DNA of 48,966 bases, taken from NCBI GenBank assembly GCA_047636495.1, contig JBLILH010000023.1, forward strand, positions 1 to 48,966. The letters are read 5' to 3'. The position numbers were made by a program, and so were the translations under genes. Source of the stretch: Endobugula sp047636495 (GTDB taxonomy: Bacteria; Pseudomonadota; Gammaproteobacteria; Pseudomonadales; Cellvibrionaceae). Numbering within the stretch: position 1 is the first letter of the stretch; every line of letters starts with the position of its first letter. Below, in pieces: positions 32,315 through 41,185 of the stretch. Under the pieces are notes generated by a model, which ran no database searches, had not been told where the DNA came from, and saw only the letters and a program-made list of their open reading frames with translations.

Positions 32315-33490
32315 CTAGCGCTGCGCATCCATTAGTTCAATAAAGTGGTTAAATAACGGCGCCGCATCATGCGGACCGGGGCTTGCTTCGGGATGACCCT
32401 GAAAACTAAAGGCGGGCTTATCGGTTAGATGGATACCCTGTAAGGAGCCATCGAACAATGATTTATGTGTCACTTTAACATGCGCAGGCAAGGTCGCCTC
32501 GTCAGCAGCAAAACCGTGATTCTGGGCGGTAATCATCACCACGCCAGTTTTCGTATCTTGTACTGGATGGTTTCCACCATGGTGGCCAAACTTCATTTTG
32601 ACCGTTTTAGCACCGCTCGCCAATGCGAGCAACTGATGCCCCAAACAAATACCGAAGATGGGCACGCCGACTTCCAGCAATTCGCTGATGGCAGCAATCG
32701 CGTAATCACAAGGCTCTGGATCCCCTGGACCATTTGACAAGAACACACCATCGGGGCGCAGATCCAATACGTCTTTAGCAGAAGTCTCTGCGGGTACTAC
32801 CGTAACATCGCAGCCGCGATCAACTAACATGCGCAAAATATTTCGCTTAACGCCGTAATCGTAAGCGACGACCTTATATTTCACCTGTTCTTTAGTCAGC
32901 TGTTTAAAGCCCTGTCCCAGCTGCCAAGAACCTGTGTCCCAACGATAAATTTCTTTGGTAGAAACCTGCTTCGCCAGATCGAGACCCTTGAGCCCCGGAA
33001 AAGCTTTCGCGGCAGACAATGCGCTATCTTCACTTATGGCATCACCGGCCATAATACAGCCGTTCTGCGCTCCGTTTTCACGCAGAATGCGTGTGAGCCT
33101 CCGAGTATCGATATTCGCTATACCTACAATATTGCGAGCGTTTAAATAATCATCGAGGGTTTGCTGACTGCGAAAATTACTTGCCAGCAGAGGCAGATCA
33201 CGAATCACCAACCCAGCAGCCCAAATGTTCTGGCACTCTTCATCTTCTTCGTTTACACCCGTGTTACCGATATGAGGATAAGTGAGAGTGACAATTTGTT
33301 TAGCGTAAGAAGGATCTGTGAGTATTTCTTGATAGCCCGTCATCGAGGTATTAAATACCACTTCGCCGGCGGTTCGACCATCAGCACCGATAGCGGTACC
33401 ACGAAAAACACTGCCATCTGCAAGTACAAGAATGGCGGGTCTATCACAAGCCAACGCTTGCTGAATGGGTTGTAGGGTAACCGTTGTCAC
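32315..33490 (-). CDS. carA: Carbamoyl-phosphate synthase, small (glutaminase) subunit
   Basis: 391 residues. It releases ammonia from glutamine and channels it to CarB. The N-terminal CPSase_sm domain reads LVLADGSVFRGTAIGADG and FNTSMTGYQEILTDPSY. The class I amidotransferase domain has the nucleophile in PIFGICLGHQLLALA and the His-Glu pair in FQGHPEASPGPHD. An intrinsic terminator lies upstream (33621-33668), so carAB is insulated from the signalling genes. dapB, its normal upstream neighbour, is 10 kb away. Confidence 0.98.
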   Translation of the reverse strand: MTTVTLQPIQQALACDRPAILVLADGSVFRGTAIGADGRTAGEVVFNTSMTGYQEILTDPSYAKQIVTLTYPHIGNTGVNEEDEECQNIWAAGLVIRDLPLLASNFRSQQTLDDYLNARNIVGIANIDTRRLTRILRENGAQNGCIMAGDAISEDSALSAAKAFPGLKGLDLAKQVSTKEIYRWDTGSWQLGQGFKQLTKEQVKYKVVAYDYGVKRNILRMLVDRGCDVTVVPAETSAKDVLDLRPDGVFLSNGPGDPEPCDYAIAAISELLEVGVPIFGICLGHQLLALASGAKTVKMKFGHHGGNHPVQDTKTGVVMITAQNHGFAADEATLPAHVKVTHKSLFDGSLQGIHLTDKPAFSFQGHPEASPGPHDAAPLFNHFIELMDAQR

Positions 33491-33805
33491 GCAACCTCCA
33501 ATTGAAAAAACAAGCCCACGTTATCCGCGAAAGAATAATGCCCGCGGACAGACGACAGAAATCAAACAAGATGTCATTTGGCTCGTCTTTTTCATGTTGT
33601 AATTAATAAGTAAAAGCTATAAAAAAACGAGATAAGAACGGACATGGATGTTACCGTTCTTCACCTCGCTTCTGTTTGGACTATTTAAGCGTTCTCGGAG
33701 TTGATATTCCGAATGCTGAGAGCAGCACATTGACAGCTATTTAGACCTCGTTGATTGGGTCATGATTGTACGGTAAAGGTGCAGACACGTCCACAGCCAA
33801 AAACC
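33491..33805. other. carA upstream region
   Basis: 315 bases with no gene. It holds a strong terminator for transcripts arriving from the right and presumably the carAB promoter and its arginine/pyrimidine control sites, which I cannot identify by eye. Confidence 0.5.
33621..33668 (-). terminator. Terminator ahead of carA
   Basis: The stem 33628-33641 / 33654-33668 (CGAGATAAGAACGG against CCGTTCTTCACCTCG, with G-U pairs and one bulge) is followed on the minus strand by TTTTTTT. It would stop transcription from the histidine kinase genes. Confidence 0.8.
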
Positions 33806-34522
33806 CTAGAGGAAAAATTTATACGGCAGACGCGCCTCTACCCGCAATCCTGGAAAACCATCGGGGCGAGCACACACTATAAACTGGCCGTGATGCATAT
33901 CAACGACTCTTTTCGCCAATGATAAGCCCATACCATCGTGCACTTCAGACACGTCACTTTCTGGAGAATGTAGCGACCGAAAAGGCTGCGTAGCTTTAGT
34001 AACCTCATCCATAGACAAAACAATGCCATCATCTTCGATAACTAATACTCGGCTATCAGCCATCAACTCCATGTAAATAGAACACGTTACCGCATTTCTG
34101 CTAAAGGCATAGAAAGTGACGTTATTGAGCATTTCTATGAAATACATCTGCCACATCGCCGCACTGCCTTTAATAGAGGATAAAGGGGTTGATTTTATCG
34201 TTAGCCACGAGCAATCCGATAACCTTGCCACTAATGCCACATCATTTTGGGCTGAGTGCAACGCATCATTTAGATTACACGCCGCCGATAAGCCATCCAC
34301 ACCGTGCAACCTGGCGAAGCGCGTCAACACTTTTAATTGCCGCTGAACCTTATCCCCCTTTAAACGAATTAAAGACAGCCACTCCAGCGCCTTTTTATCT
34401 AAATCATTACCATACTTATCCGCTAATAATTTAGAACAACCCTACGCAGCTCGCAATGCACTCCCCATGTCGTAAGACAGGGTACGCATCACTGCTTGCA
34501 AATACTTCTCATCAATTGACAT
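33806..34522 (-). pseudogene. Histidine kinase, truncated and broken by an amber codon
   Basis: From an ATG at 34522 the frame reads MSIDEKYLQAVMRTLSYDMG, then SALRAA, then TAG at 34442-34444, then GCSKLLADKYGNDLDKKALE and on without interruption to 33806. It is a HisKA-like dimerisation helix plus a HATPase_c domain, with no sensor. In the H box the phosphoacceptor position is Tyr (LSYDM where kinases have SHDL), so it was already degenerate. The ATP-binding part has an N-box-like EMLNNVTFYAF, a weak DDGIVLS and a G2-like GMGLSLAKRVVDMHHG. A 174-residue protein restarting at 34330 would lack the dimerisation domain. Alternatively it was once a phosphotransfer or ATPase-like partner. Confidence 0.75.
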
Positions 34523-34664
34523 CTGAAACTGACACGCCTATTTAATATTGCCTACAATCGTTCCTAAACGCTAGCATAGTTGACAAAGCTATCAACACAC
34601 CCATTCACAATGGTATCTTTCCCCGACAAACGATCAGGCTCTGCCGCTAAACGCCAACTACGGA

Positions 34665-37469
34665 TTAGTGATCCGCTTTTGGCAGGGTAAAATGAAACGT
34701 TGCCCCCCGATCTTTTTCTGAGTCTACCCAGAGGCGCCCACCGTGACGTTCAACTACTTTTTTACAAATAGCTAATCCAATACCTGATCCTGCATACTCG
34801 CCCTGCCCATGCAGACGCTTAAACACGTCGAAAATTTGTTTTTGATAACGCAGCTCAATACCAATACCGTTATCACGAACCGAAAACTGCCAAAAGTTAT
34901 CATCCATATTCGCCGCACTAATATGTACTTCGGGCAACACACCTGCCGCTTGATATTTTAATCCGTTATTTATCAAGTTCTGTAACAACTGATACAGCTG
35001 GGTCTTATTACCGACTATTACAGGCAAAGTATCACAACTTACTTTTCGCTGATCACCATCGATACCTATTTGCAAATGCTGTTTTACCGCTTTAACTAAC
35101 TTTTCAGAATTAACATTCTTTAGCACCTGCGTGTCGTTATCAATTCGCGAGTAGGCGAGAACATCGGCTATCAACTCTTGCGCTCTCGCCGCACCGTCGA
35201 CAATAAATTTAAAATACAGCTGCGCCTTATCATCACCCTCTAGCGACTTGCCAATATGGCCTTGTAAACGCTCAGAAAAACTACGTATAACGCGCAATGG
35301 CTCCTGTAAATCGTGCGAACAGATGAATGCAAAATGCTCTAAACCCTCGTTAGACTTTGCCAGACTATCTATCAGTCTTTCACGATCTATATCGGCTTTT
35401 TTTCTCTGTGTAATATCGTCCACTGAACCGGCCACTCGAACAGGCATACCTTGTTCGTCCCATAGAGCCTGCCCTTCGGAATGAATCCAAATATAATCGC
35501 CATCCACTTTTCGAAAACGATAGTCCACCACATAGGGTGACTTTTGTTCAAGGTGCGCATTAAATACACGCAAGGTTTCTGCTTTATCTTCAGGATGTAG
35601 ACGGTCAGCAAACTCACTAATATGCCCGGTAAACTCTTCGTTTACACCCACCATTTCTTTAAAGCGATCCGACCAATATAGTTCATCGGTAGCAACATCA
35701 AAGTCCCACAAACCAACAGATGAACCCTTCACTGCCACTTCATATCTTTGCTCACTTTTTAGCAATTCTTTCTGAGCTTGTTTTATATCGGTTATGTCAC
35801 TTGCCACAGCCAAAATAAACGTCGCTCCTGATTCATCTTCGAAGCGTACTTTTTTAGTGAGTAAGGTGCGTACTCTGCCATCAGGGAACTGTATTGTCTC
35901 TTCCGTTTCAGAAACACCCTTATTAAAGGCCATGCGATCAAAAAATGAAGAGGCCTCTCTCTCATCAACGTCAAACTCTTCTAACAAAGTGTTACCGATT
36001 ACGTCATTTCGCATATCTTCTGGAAAAAAATTCAAAAAAGCTTTATTCGCTTGCACAATATGAAGACCAGAATCTTTCACAAACAACATGTCTGGTACAT
36101 TATCAAACACTGCCATTTGAAAATTAAGTACCGAATGTAAGTTTTTTTCACCCACTAATATTTTTTCTTGTGACTCGACTAAACGGGTATTGGTTCGAGC
36201 CAGCGCTTGTATCAGACCTTCTTGTTGCTGCTCGTTCTTTTTTCTAGATGAGATGTCTTTTATAAAACAATGGTGACCCGTCATAACACCATGATCGTCA
36301 TATTGGGTGATCATCGTGACTTGCTTATAAAAAACATTACCTTCTTTAGTAATGCCCCTGGCCTCTGCAGTAGCGATCCCTTCTCGAAGCATCTCTTGAT
36401 AAACTTCCTCCAGCGCAGGCAGGTCCTCCGGGAATACTGTCACACTCCAGAGTCTTTCTTCGAGCTCTTGAGGTGTATAGCCTGCCATAGACGCGTATGC
36501 ATAATTTAACGATACATAACGTCCAGAGGCATCGATAAATGAAACACCTTCTGTGGCTTTTGCAAAGGTATTCTGAAGTGGTGAGAGTTGTACATAGGTC
36601 TTTAAGATCAATTTTCGCCCAAAAAAGAACAGAAGTAAGCACATCACTATCGTCGTAATGAATGCGGATAACAAGAAACGTATCAACAAGCTCTTTTTGC
36701 TTTTATTAATATTATTCCGGCTAACAATATGCGTTAAATCAATACTGTATTTAGCAATAAAAAAGGATTGTTCATTCGGTGATTCAATCATATCTATTGG
36801 CGAACTTATCTCTTTACCCTTTAATGAATAGGTCACCGCAGAGTTATTCGAAATCAATATCTTGTCGGTATATATCTGGCTAGGTGATGCATTAACACGG
36901 GCCACCAAAATACCTGCGCGCCCATTTCGATAAATAATTGGAACCGCCAACTCGAATAGTGGCCAAGGCATCTCATTTGCCATCTCATCATTGGCGCTTT
37001 TACCCGCTTCAATAAAACGCACAATTTCATTTACATCTCCCGTTTCTAGTAACAACTGCGTCCACTGATAATCAGCTACGTCAACAGACTCGCCAAATAA
37101 AACTCGGCTTTCAGTATCCACCAATGTCAACATCGGATCCTCACCCAAAACACGAACAGATCTCATGAAATCAATTAGGGCGGGATTACCATCTGCCATT
37201 AACACCGCATTAGTCATTAAGGGTGACTTTGCGACATCTTTTAACAGCAGTAACCTATTATCTAAATAACTGGATAATTTAGTTGCGTAGCTTTGTACTG
37301 TCTGTGTTTCATATTTTTCCTGCAGTGCGTCGAAACTATCATTAACCAAAGGAATAAAAACAACCAACACAACAGCGAAGAACAATAAGGAAGATATCCC
37401 GACAAACGCAACAAACAACTTAACGATTGCCTGCTTACCTTTTAACGCAGCATCAATTTTTTTAGACAT
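34665..37469 (-). CDS. Membrane multi-PAS sensor histidine kinase
   Basis: 934 residues from the ATG at 37469, which has AGGAAAA upstream; a longer frame from 37559 adds 30 residues with no ribosome site. Order of parts: membrane helix (about 17-40), extracytoplasmic sensor (about 40-260, Cache-like), second helix (about 262-285), three PAS/PAC domains (about 295-690), HisKA with FICSHDLQEPLRVIRSFSER (phosphoacceptor His), and HATPase_c with LLQNLINNGLKYQ, DNGIGIE and GSGIGLAICKKVVERHGG. All kinase boxes are intact. There is no receiver domain, so it needs a separate response regulator. The nearest candidates are a broken one at 38876-39313 and the receiver of the REC-GGDEF-EAL protein at 39366. 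Confidence 0.93.
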   Translation of the reverse strand: MSKKIDAALKGKQAIVKLFVAFVGISSLLFFAVVLVVFIPLVNDSFDALQEKYETQTVQSYATKLSSYLDNRLLLLKDVAKSPLMTNAVLMADGNPALIDFMRSVRVLGEDPMLTLVDTESRVLFGESVDVADYQWTQLLLETGDVNEIVRFIEAGKSANDEMANEMPWPLFELAVPIIYRNGRAGILVARVNASPSQIYTDKILISNNSAVTYSLKGKEISSPIDMIESPNEQSFFIAKYSIDLTHIVSRNNINKSKKSLLIRFLLSAFITTIVMCLLLFFFGRKLILKTYVQLSPLQNTFAKATEGVSFIDASGRYVSLNYAYASMAGYTPQELEERLWSVTVFPEDLPALEEVYQEMLREGIATAEARGITKEGNVFYKQVTMITQYDDHGVMTGHHCFIKDISSRKKNEQQQEGLIQALARTNTRLVESQEKILVGEKNLHSVLNFQMAVFDNVPDMLFVKDSGLHIVQANKAFLNFFPEDMRNDVIGNTLLEEFDVDEREASSFFDRMAFNKGVSETEETIQFPDGRVRTLLTKKVRFEDESGATFILAVASDITDIKQAQKELLKSEQRYEVAVKGSSVGLWDFDVATDELYWSDRFKEMVGVNEEFTGHISEFADRLHPEDKAETLRVFNAHLEQKSPYVVDYRFRKVDGDYIWIHSEGQALWDEQGMPVRVAGSVDDITQRKKADIDRERLIDSLAKSNEGLEHFAFICSHDLQEPLRVIRSFSERLQGHIGKSLEGDDKAQLYFKFIVDGAARAQELIADVLAYSRIDNDTQVLKNVNSEKLVKAVKQHLQIGIDGDQRKVSCDTLPVIVGNKTQLYQLLQNLINNGLKYQAAGVLPEVHISAANMDDNFWQFSVRDNGIGIELRYQKQIFDVFKRLHGQGEYAGSGIGLAICKKVVERHGGRLWVDSEKDRGATFHFTLPKADH

Positions 37470-37686
37470 ACAATTTTCCTGATGATGAAAAATAAAAGTA
37501 CTTGAAAAGTTAGCTACGTAAGGCACTACACTAAGATACTTTAAAAAACATTGAATCAAATAAATGCATCAAATAAATGCATCAAAGCGCTAGAATGCAA
37601 TCGTTATCACCATTGTAATATGCCATGCAGTAATTATTCACGGAAAGTGCTTCATGGGCATCAAGATCAGACGGAATAATTTTACG

Positions 37687-38769
37687 TCAGAGCTTGCTAT
37701 ACTCAATGACCAAGCCCACTACTGGACGTTTAATATTCTCTAACGCTAAACGCACATCATTACGATGGCTAGCAGCATTCGCACTAAGATTAACACTTCT
37801 TAATGCCTCTAAGAGCAGTTGGGTTATATCGTAACCATGAATAAACCCTACCGGGGAACAGATATCTTTTGGCGTAGCAATTTCTTCTGGAAATTGGTGT
37901 TTCGCGTTTTCAAAACAGGCTGACCTTCAAGTGACAAGGGGTTTTTCAAAGAAGAGAAACACGACTGAATAAAATAAAGACTAATTTTTTACGTTGCGAT
38001 GGTTCAATTTGTTAATAAAAGCTACCACCGGTATTTCCCCAGTGGCTAATGATGGGCAAGCGCATATCGGCACCTAGCCCAGCCATAGCTTTAGCTATTT
38101 GCGAACCCTCATAGACGTCGGCAACCAGCTCCCGCATTGGTCATAGTAATCAATTCGTTAGACGCGGCATACCGTTTAAGGTTACGCCCAAAACGGGTCA
38201 TTTCTCGATACTGAATATCGGCCTCACTCAATGCTATATTAATATTTTTTAAGTTGGATTACCTCCACGGCCCACTCTCTAGCAATGGATGAGGAGACTT
38301 ACATCCCGGCGCATTAACTGGATGATCGACCAGTACGGCTTCCGCCTTAGTGTTATCTACTAATAAGCGAAAAGCACAATTATCGGGTGATAAATAACGG
38401 TTGATTGACCCGCCAGCAACCCAGGGCACCAGAGTTAATATTTTATTTTGGTTAATATATTTTGAGTATTTTATAAGTGGCGGCAAATGCATACCTGAAA
38501 TAACCGCTAACGCATTTTCGTCGTTTAGAACAGCGTCTAAATTTCGCTTGCTTCGCAATACGTTACCAAGAAGATTTTTTAAACCAGCTGAACCCTATAA
38601 CCATGAACACGATAATTTACTTCGGCCAGTGCAACATGTACCCCCTGCAAAATAGCATTGGCAGATCCGATATTATTTGACCCATCGGCATCATGGTAAA
38701 GCATTAAGGTTTTTTAGTCGCCGCAACAGATAGCGGATTCAATAAAAAAAACCAAAAAATGCCGTGCAT
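37687..38769 (-). pseudogene. Peripla_BP_6 substrate-binding protein, multiply frameshifted
   Basis: An ATG at 38769 starts a signal-peptide-like MHGIFWFFLLNPLSVAATKK, then a stop. The reading continues in other frames: YHDADGSNNIGSANAILQGV, HVALAEVNYRVHGYRVQLV, then 38259-38558 (RNLDAVLNDENALAVISGMH, PPLIKYSKYINQNKILTLVP), then FENAKHQFPEEIATPKDICS and PVGFIHGYDITQLLLEALRS to a TGA at 37687. These are the ordered segments of a branched-chain amino-acid-type periplasmic binding protein. At least four frame breaks and an eroded middle (37870-38258) make it non-functional. It lies directly upstream of the sensor kinase, and such proteins can serve as extracellular sensors for kinases, so this may have been its input subunit. 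Confidence 0.85.
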
Positions 38770-38875
38770 AGTATTTTTACTACACCGAACTTTATACCGC
38801 TGCTGCATTTACATACTTATTTATATTTGTTTTTTTTTAATAAAATATTTAGACATATATTATTACATTAGAAAT

Positions 38876-39313
38876 TTATTTTTTATCAGATGGTAACTTC
38901 ACAACTGTTACCCAAAAGTGTTTGACACTTTTTACTACCACCAAAGAATCATCTATAGCCACGGGGCTGGTGAAAACTATTGGCACTTAACGCACAACAA
39001 GCCTTTATGTCGACACTATCTTCTGAACTAGATAAAACAATAATCGGAATGCACGCTAGACTTTTTTTTTCGTTTAAAACAGCTAACACTTCTTTGCCAC
39101 TAACTTTTGGAAAATTCAAATCTAATAAAATAATATCGGGGGTATCGACGTCCGCGAAGAGCCCCCTTTTATAAAGATAGTCCAGCGCCTCTTCGCCATC
39201 GTTGACCACATATAATAGCTACTCAACTTACTTTCGTTAAACGCTTCTTTGGTTAGTTCAACATCTTCCGGATTGTCTTCTACCATTAAAATCTGAATAG
39301 ACTGCGACACCAT
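38876..39313 (-). pseudogene. Single-domain response regulator with two frameshifts
   Basis: Start MVSQSIQILMVEDNPEDVEL, then TKEAFNESKLS. A frameshift near 39220 follows, then VNDGEEALDYLYKRGLFADV, DTPDIILLDLNFPKVSGKEV (phosphoacceptor Asp in LLDLNFP) and PIIVLSSSEDSVDIKACCAL. A second frameshift near 38965 leads to PVAIDDSLVVVKSVKHFWVT, then VVKLPSDKK and a TAA at 38876. Repairing both gives about 145 residues, the size of Rcp1-like CheY regulators that pair with PAS-rich kinases. It was probably the partner of the neighbouring kinase. Confidence 0.85.
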
Positions 39314-39365
39314 ATAAACTTTTTTTACTCATCGGTTATTGCTGACTTAAAAAAACAACACTAGA

Positions 39366-41162
39366 TTATAGCGATGGAGTGTTCTTATGTTTCACTGAGC
39401 GGGCTAACACTGCCGGAGCCTCAGATGATTTTTCGGACGAAGGCTGAGAATATTGACTGACAAAATCATCCCATATATCAACCGCAACCTTAGGCTTCCC
39501 AAAATAAAAACCCTGCATTAGGTCACAGCCAATTTCGCGTAAAATAAAATATTCCTCTTCTGTTTCAACACCTTCTGCTACTACATGCAGACCCAAACTA
39601 TGACCCAAGGCAGTAATTGCTTCGACTACTTTTCGGTTCGCTTTATTTTGGCCAATACCCATAACAAACTGGTGATCTATTTTCAATACACTCAGTGGCA
39701 GAGATGTAATATAAGACATCGAACTTCTTCCCGTACCAAAATCTTCTAGTGATATATTAACGCCTTCACCTTGCAATAAAGCTAATAAATCACTAGCAGG
39801 TTTAGGGCTATCCATTAGTGTGGTTTCTGTTATTTCTAAAGATATCTGAAACGGATTCATACCGTAGGTTTTGAGTGCTTTATGTAGGGCATGCACCAGC
39901 CATTCACTATGCGCATGGTTGGCCGGAATATTAATACAATACTGCATTTCGTTACCCAATGCGTCCCATTGAGCGCACTGACATAATGCAGTGTTCATTA
40001 ACCAGGTATGGAAATAATCAAACAGACCTAATCTTTCTACCATGTTAACTAACTCTTGCGCCGAGACATCAAAACCGTGAGGGCTCCACCTTGCTAAGAC
40101 CTCCAAACCATACAACGACTGATCGCTTGCTTTCACAATAGGCTGATACGCCAACGATAAATCATTATTTCTAATGGCAATAGGCAACATAATTTCTAAT
40201 TGTTTTATGCGCTCCCATTTTTCACGATGCGCATCAGTAAAATAGCTATACCCTGCTTTACCTGACTGTTTAGCTTGATACATAGCTTCGTCGGCTTGCT
40301 TTAATAAATCGTGCATATCTTTTGCCGTTTTAGGATAACAAACGACCCCGATAGAAACTGATACTCTAACAGTATTACCATCAACATTAACGGGAACGGA
40401 CACTGCTTTTAAAATTTTCTCAGCGGTTCTATAAACGTTTTCTTCGTCAATACAGTCCAATAAAATAGCGAACTCGTCTCCACCTAAACGAGCTGGGCTA
40501 TCAGTATTACGACAGTTTGCTTTCATTCTTTTGGCGATTTCTTTCAATACTTCGTCGCCAGTATAATGCCCATAACCATCGTTAATTTTTTTGAAATCGT
40601 CGACGTCAATATACAGCACCGAACAACTATGTTTATATCGATCACACTTGTCTACTGCACTCTGTAAACGGTCCAAAAAAAGCGCGCGGTTGAGCAAGCC
40701 GGTTAAGGTATCGTAATGCGCTAAATACTGTAACTGACCCTGTAGGTCGCACGTTTTAATCGCAGTTTTAATACTATGATTTAACAGCTCTGCCGTCATC
40801 TCGCCCTTAATTAAATAATCTTGCGCGCCACCACGCATAATATCGACCGCTACTTTTTCATTGCCCTTACCTGTCATCATGATAATGGGGATATTCCGAT
40901 TGTCGTCTTGCAGTCGAATAGCCTTAATGAACTCAACCCCATCGGAACCAGGCATTCGGTAATCGATAAGACAACAGCTTGGCTTATATTTTTCTAATAT
41001 TTTTTCTGCCTCATCACATGTACTGGCTTCTAATAGATTACCTTCGCTATAAGTGGCTTGAGTATCGACCCACTCACCGAACAGTAATCTGTCAGCGGGG
41101 TTATCGTCGACAATTAAAACACCGGCTTTTTTTCTCTTATCGACTACAGAAGTATTATTCAT
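39366..41162 (-). CDS. Response regulator with GGDEF and EAL domains
   Basis: 598 residues. The receiver (about 12-130) has acidic pocket DDN, phosphoacceptor Asp in CLIDYRMPG and Lys in YLIKGE. The GGDEF domain (about 150-305) has an intact RLGGDEFAIL, preceded by an RNTD inhibitory site exactly five residues upstream. The EAL domain (about 320-575) has EVL in place of EAL (GLEVLARW) and EDFGTG in place of DDFGTG; both variants keep acidic metal ligands. So it can plausibly both make and degrade cyclic di-GMP under phosphorylation control, but the net direction cannot be told. It follows the MCP-PilZ gene by about 23 bases in one operon and may be driven by the kinase at 34665. Confidence 0.93.
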   Translation of the reverse strand: MNNTSVVDKRKKAGVLIVDDNPADRLLFGEWVDTQATYSEGNLLEASTCDEAEKILEKYKPSCCLIDYRMPGSDGVEFIKAIRLQDDNRNIPIIMMTGKGNEKVAVDIMRGGAQDYLIKGEMTAELLNHSIKTAIKTCDLQGQLQYLAHYDTLTGLLNRALFLDRLQSAVDKCDRYKHSCSVLYIDVDDFKKINDGYGHYTGDEVLKEIAKRMKANCRNTDSPARLGGDEFAILLDCIDEENVYRTAEKILKAVSVPVNVDGNTVRVSVSIGVVCYPKTAKDMHDLLKQADEAMYQAKQSGKAGYSYFTDAHREKWERIKQLEIMLPIAIRNNDLSLAYQPIVKASDQSLYGLEVLARWSPHGFDVSAQELVNMVERLGLFDYFHTWLMNTALCQCAQWDALGNEMQYCINIPANHAHSEWLVHALHKALKTYGMNPFQISLEITETTLMDSPKPASDLLALLQGEGVNISLEDFGTGRSSMSYITSLPLSVLKIDHQFVMGIGQNKANRKVVEAITALGHSLGLHVVAEGVETEEEYFILREIGCDLMQGFYFGKPKVAVDIWDDFVSQYSQPSSEKSSEAPAVLARSVKHKNTPSL

Positions 41163-41185
41163 AACAAATTAAACTATTACTTTCA

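Noticed and set aside
37470..37559. Longer N-terminus of the multi-PAS kinase from 37559
   Set aside because: No ribosome site, and the extra 30 residues do not look like part of the protein. The ATG at 37469 has AGGAAAA upstream.
38259..38558. The 99-codon frame as an independent small protein
   Set aside because: It is one of several ordered fragments of a binding-protein pseudogene that continues in other frames on both sides.
39366..41162. Calling the EAL domain dead because the motif is EVL
   Set aside because: EVL keeps the catalytic Glu and is found in active phosphodiesterases. Activity cannot be decided from this.
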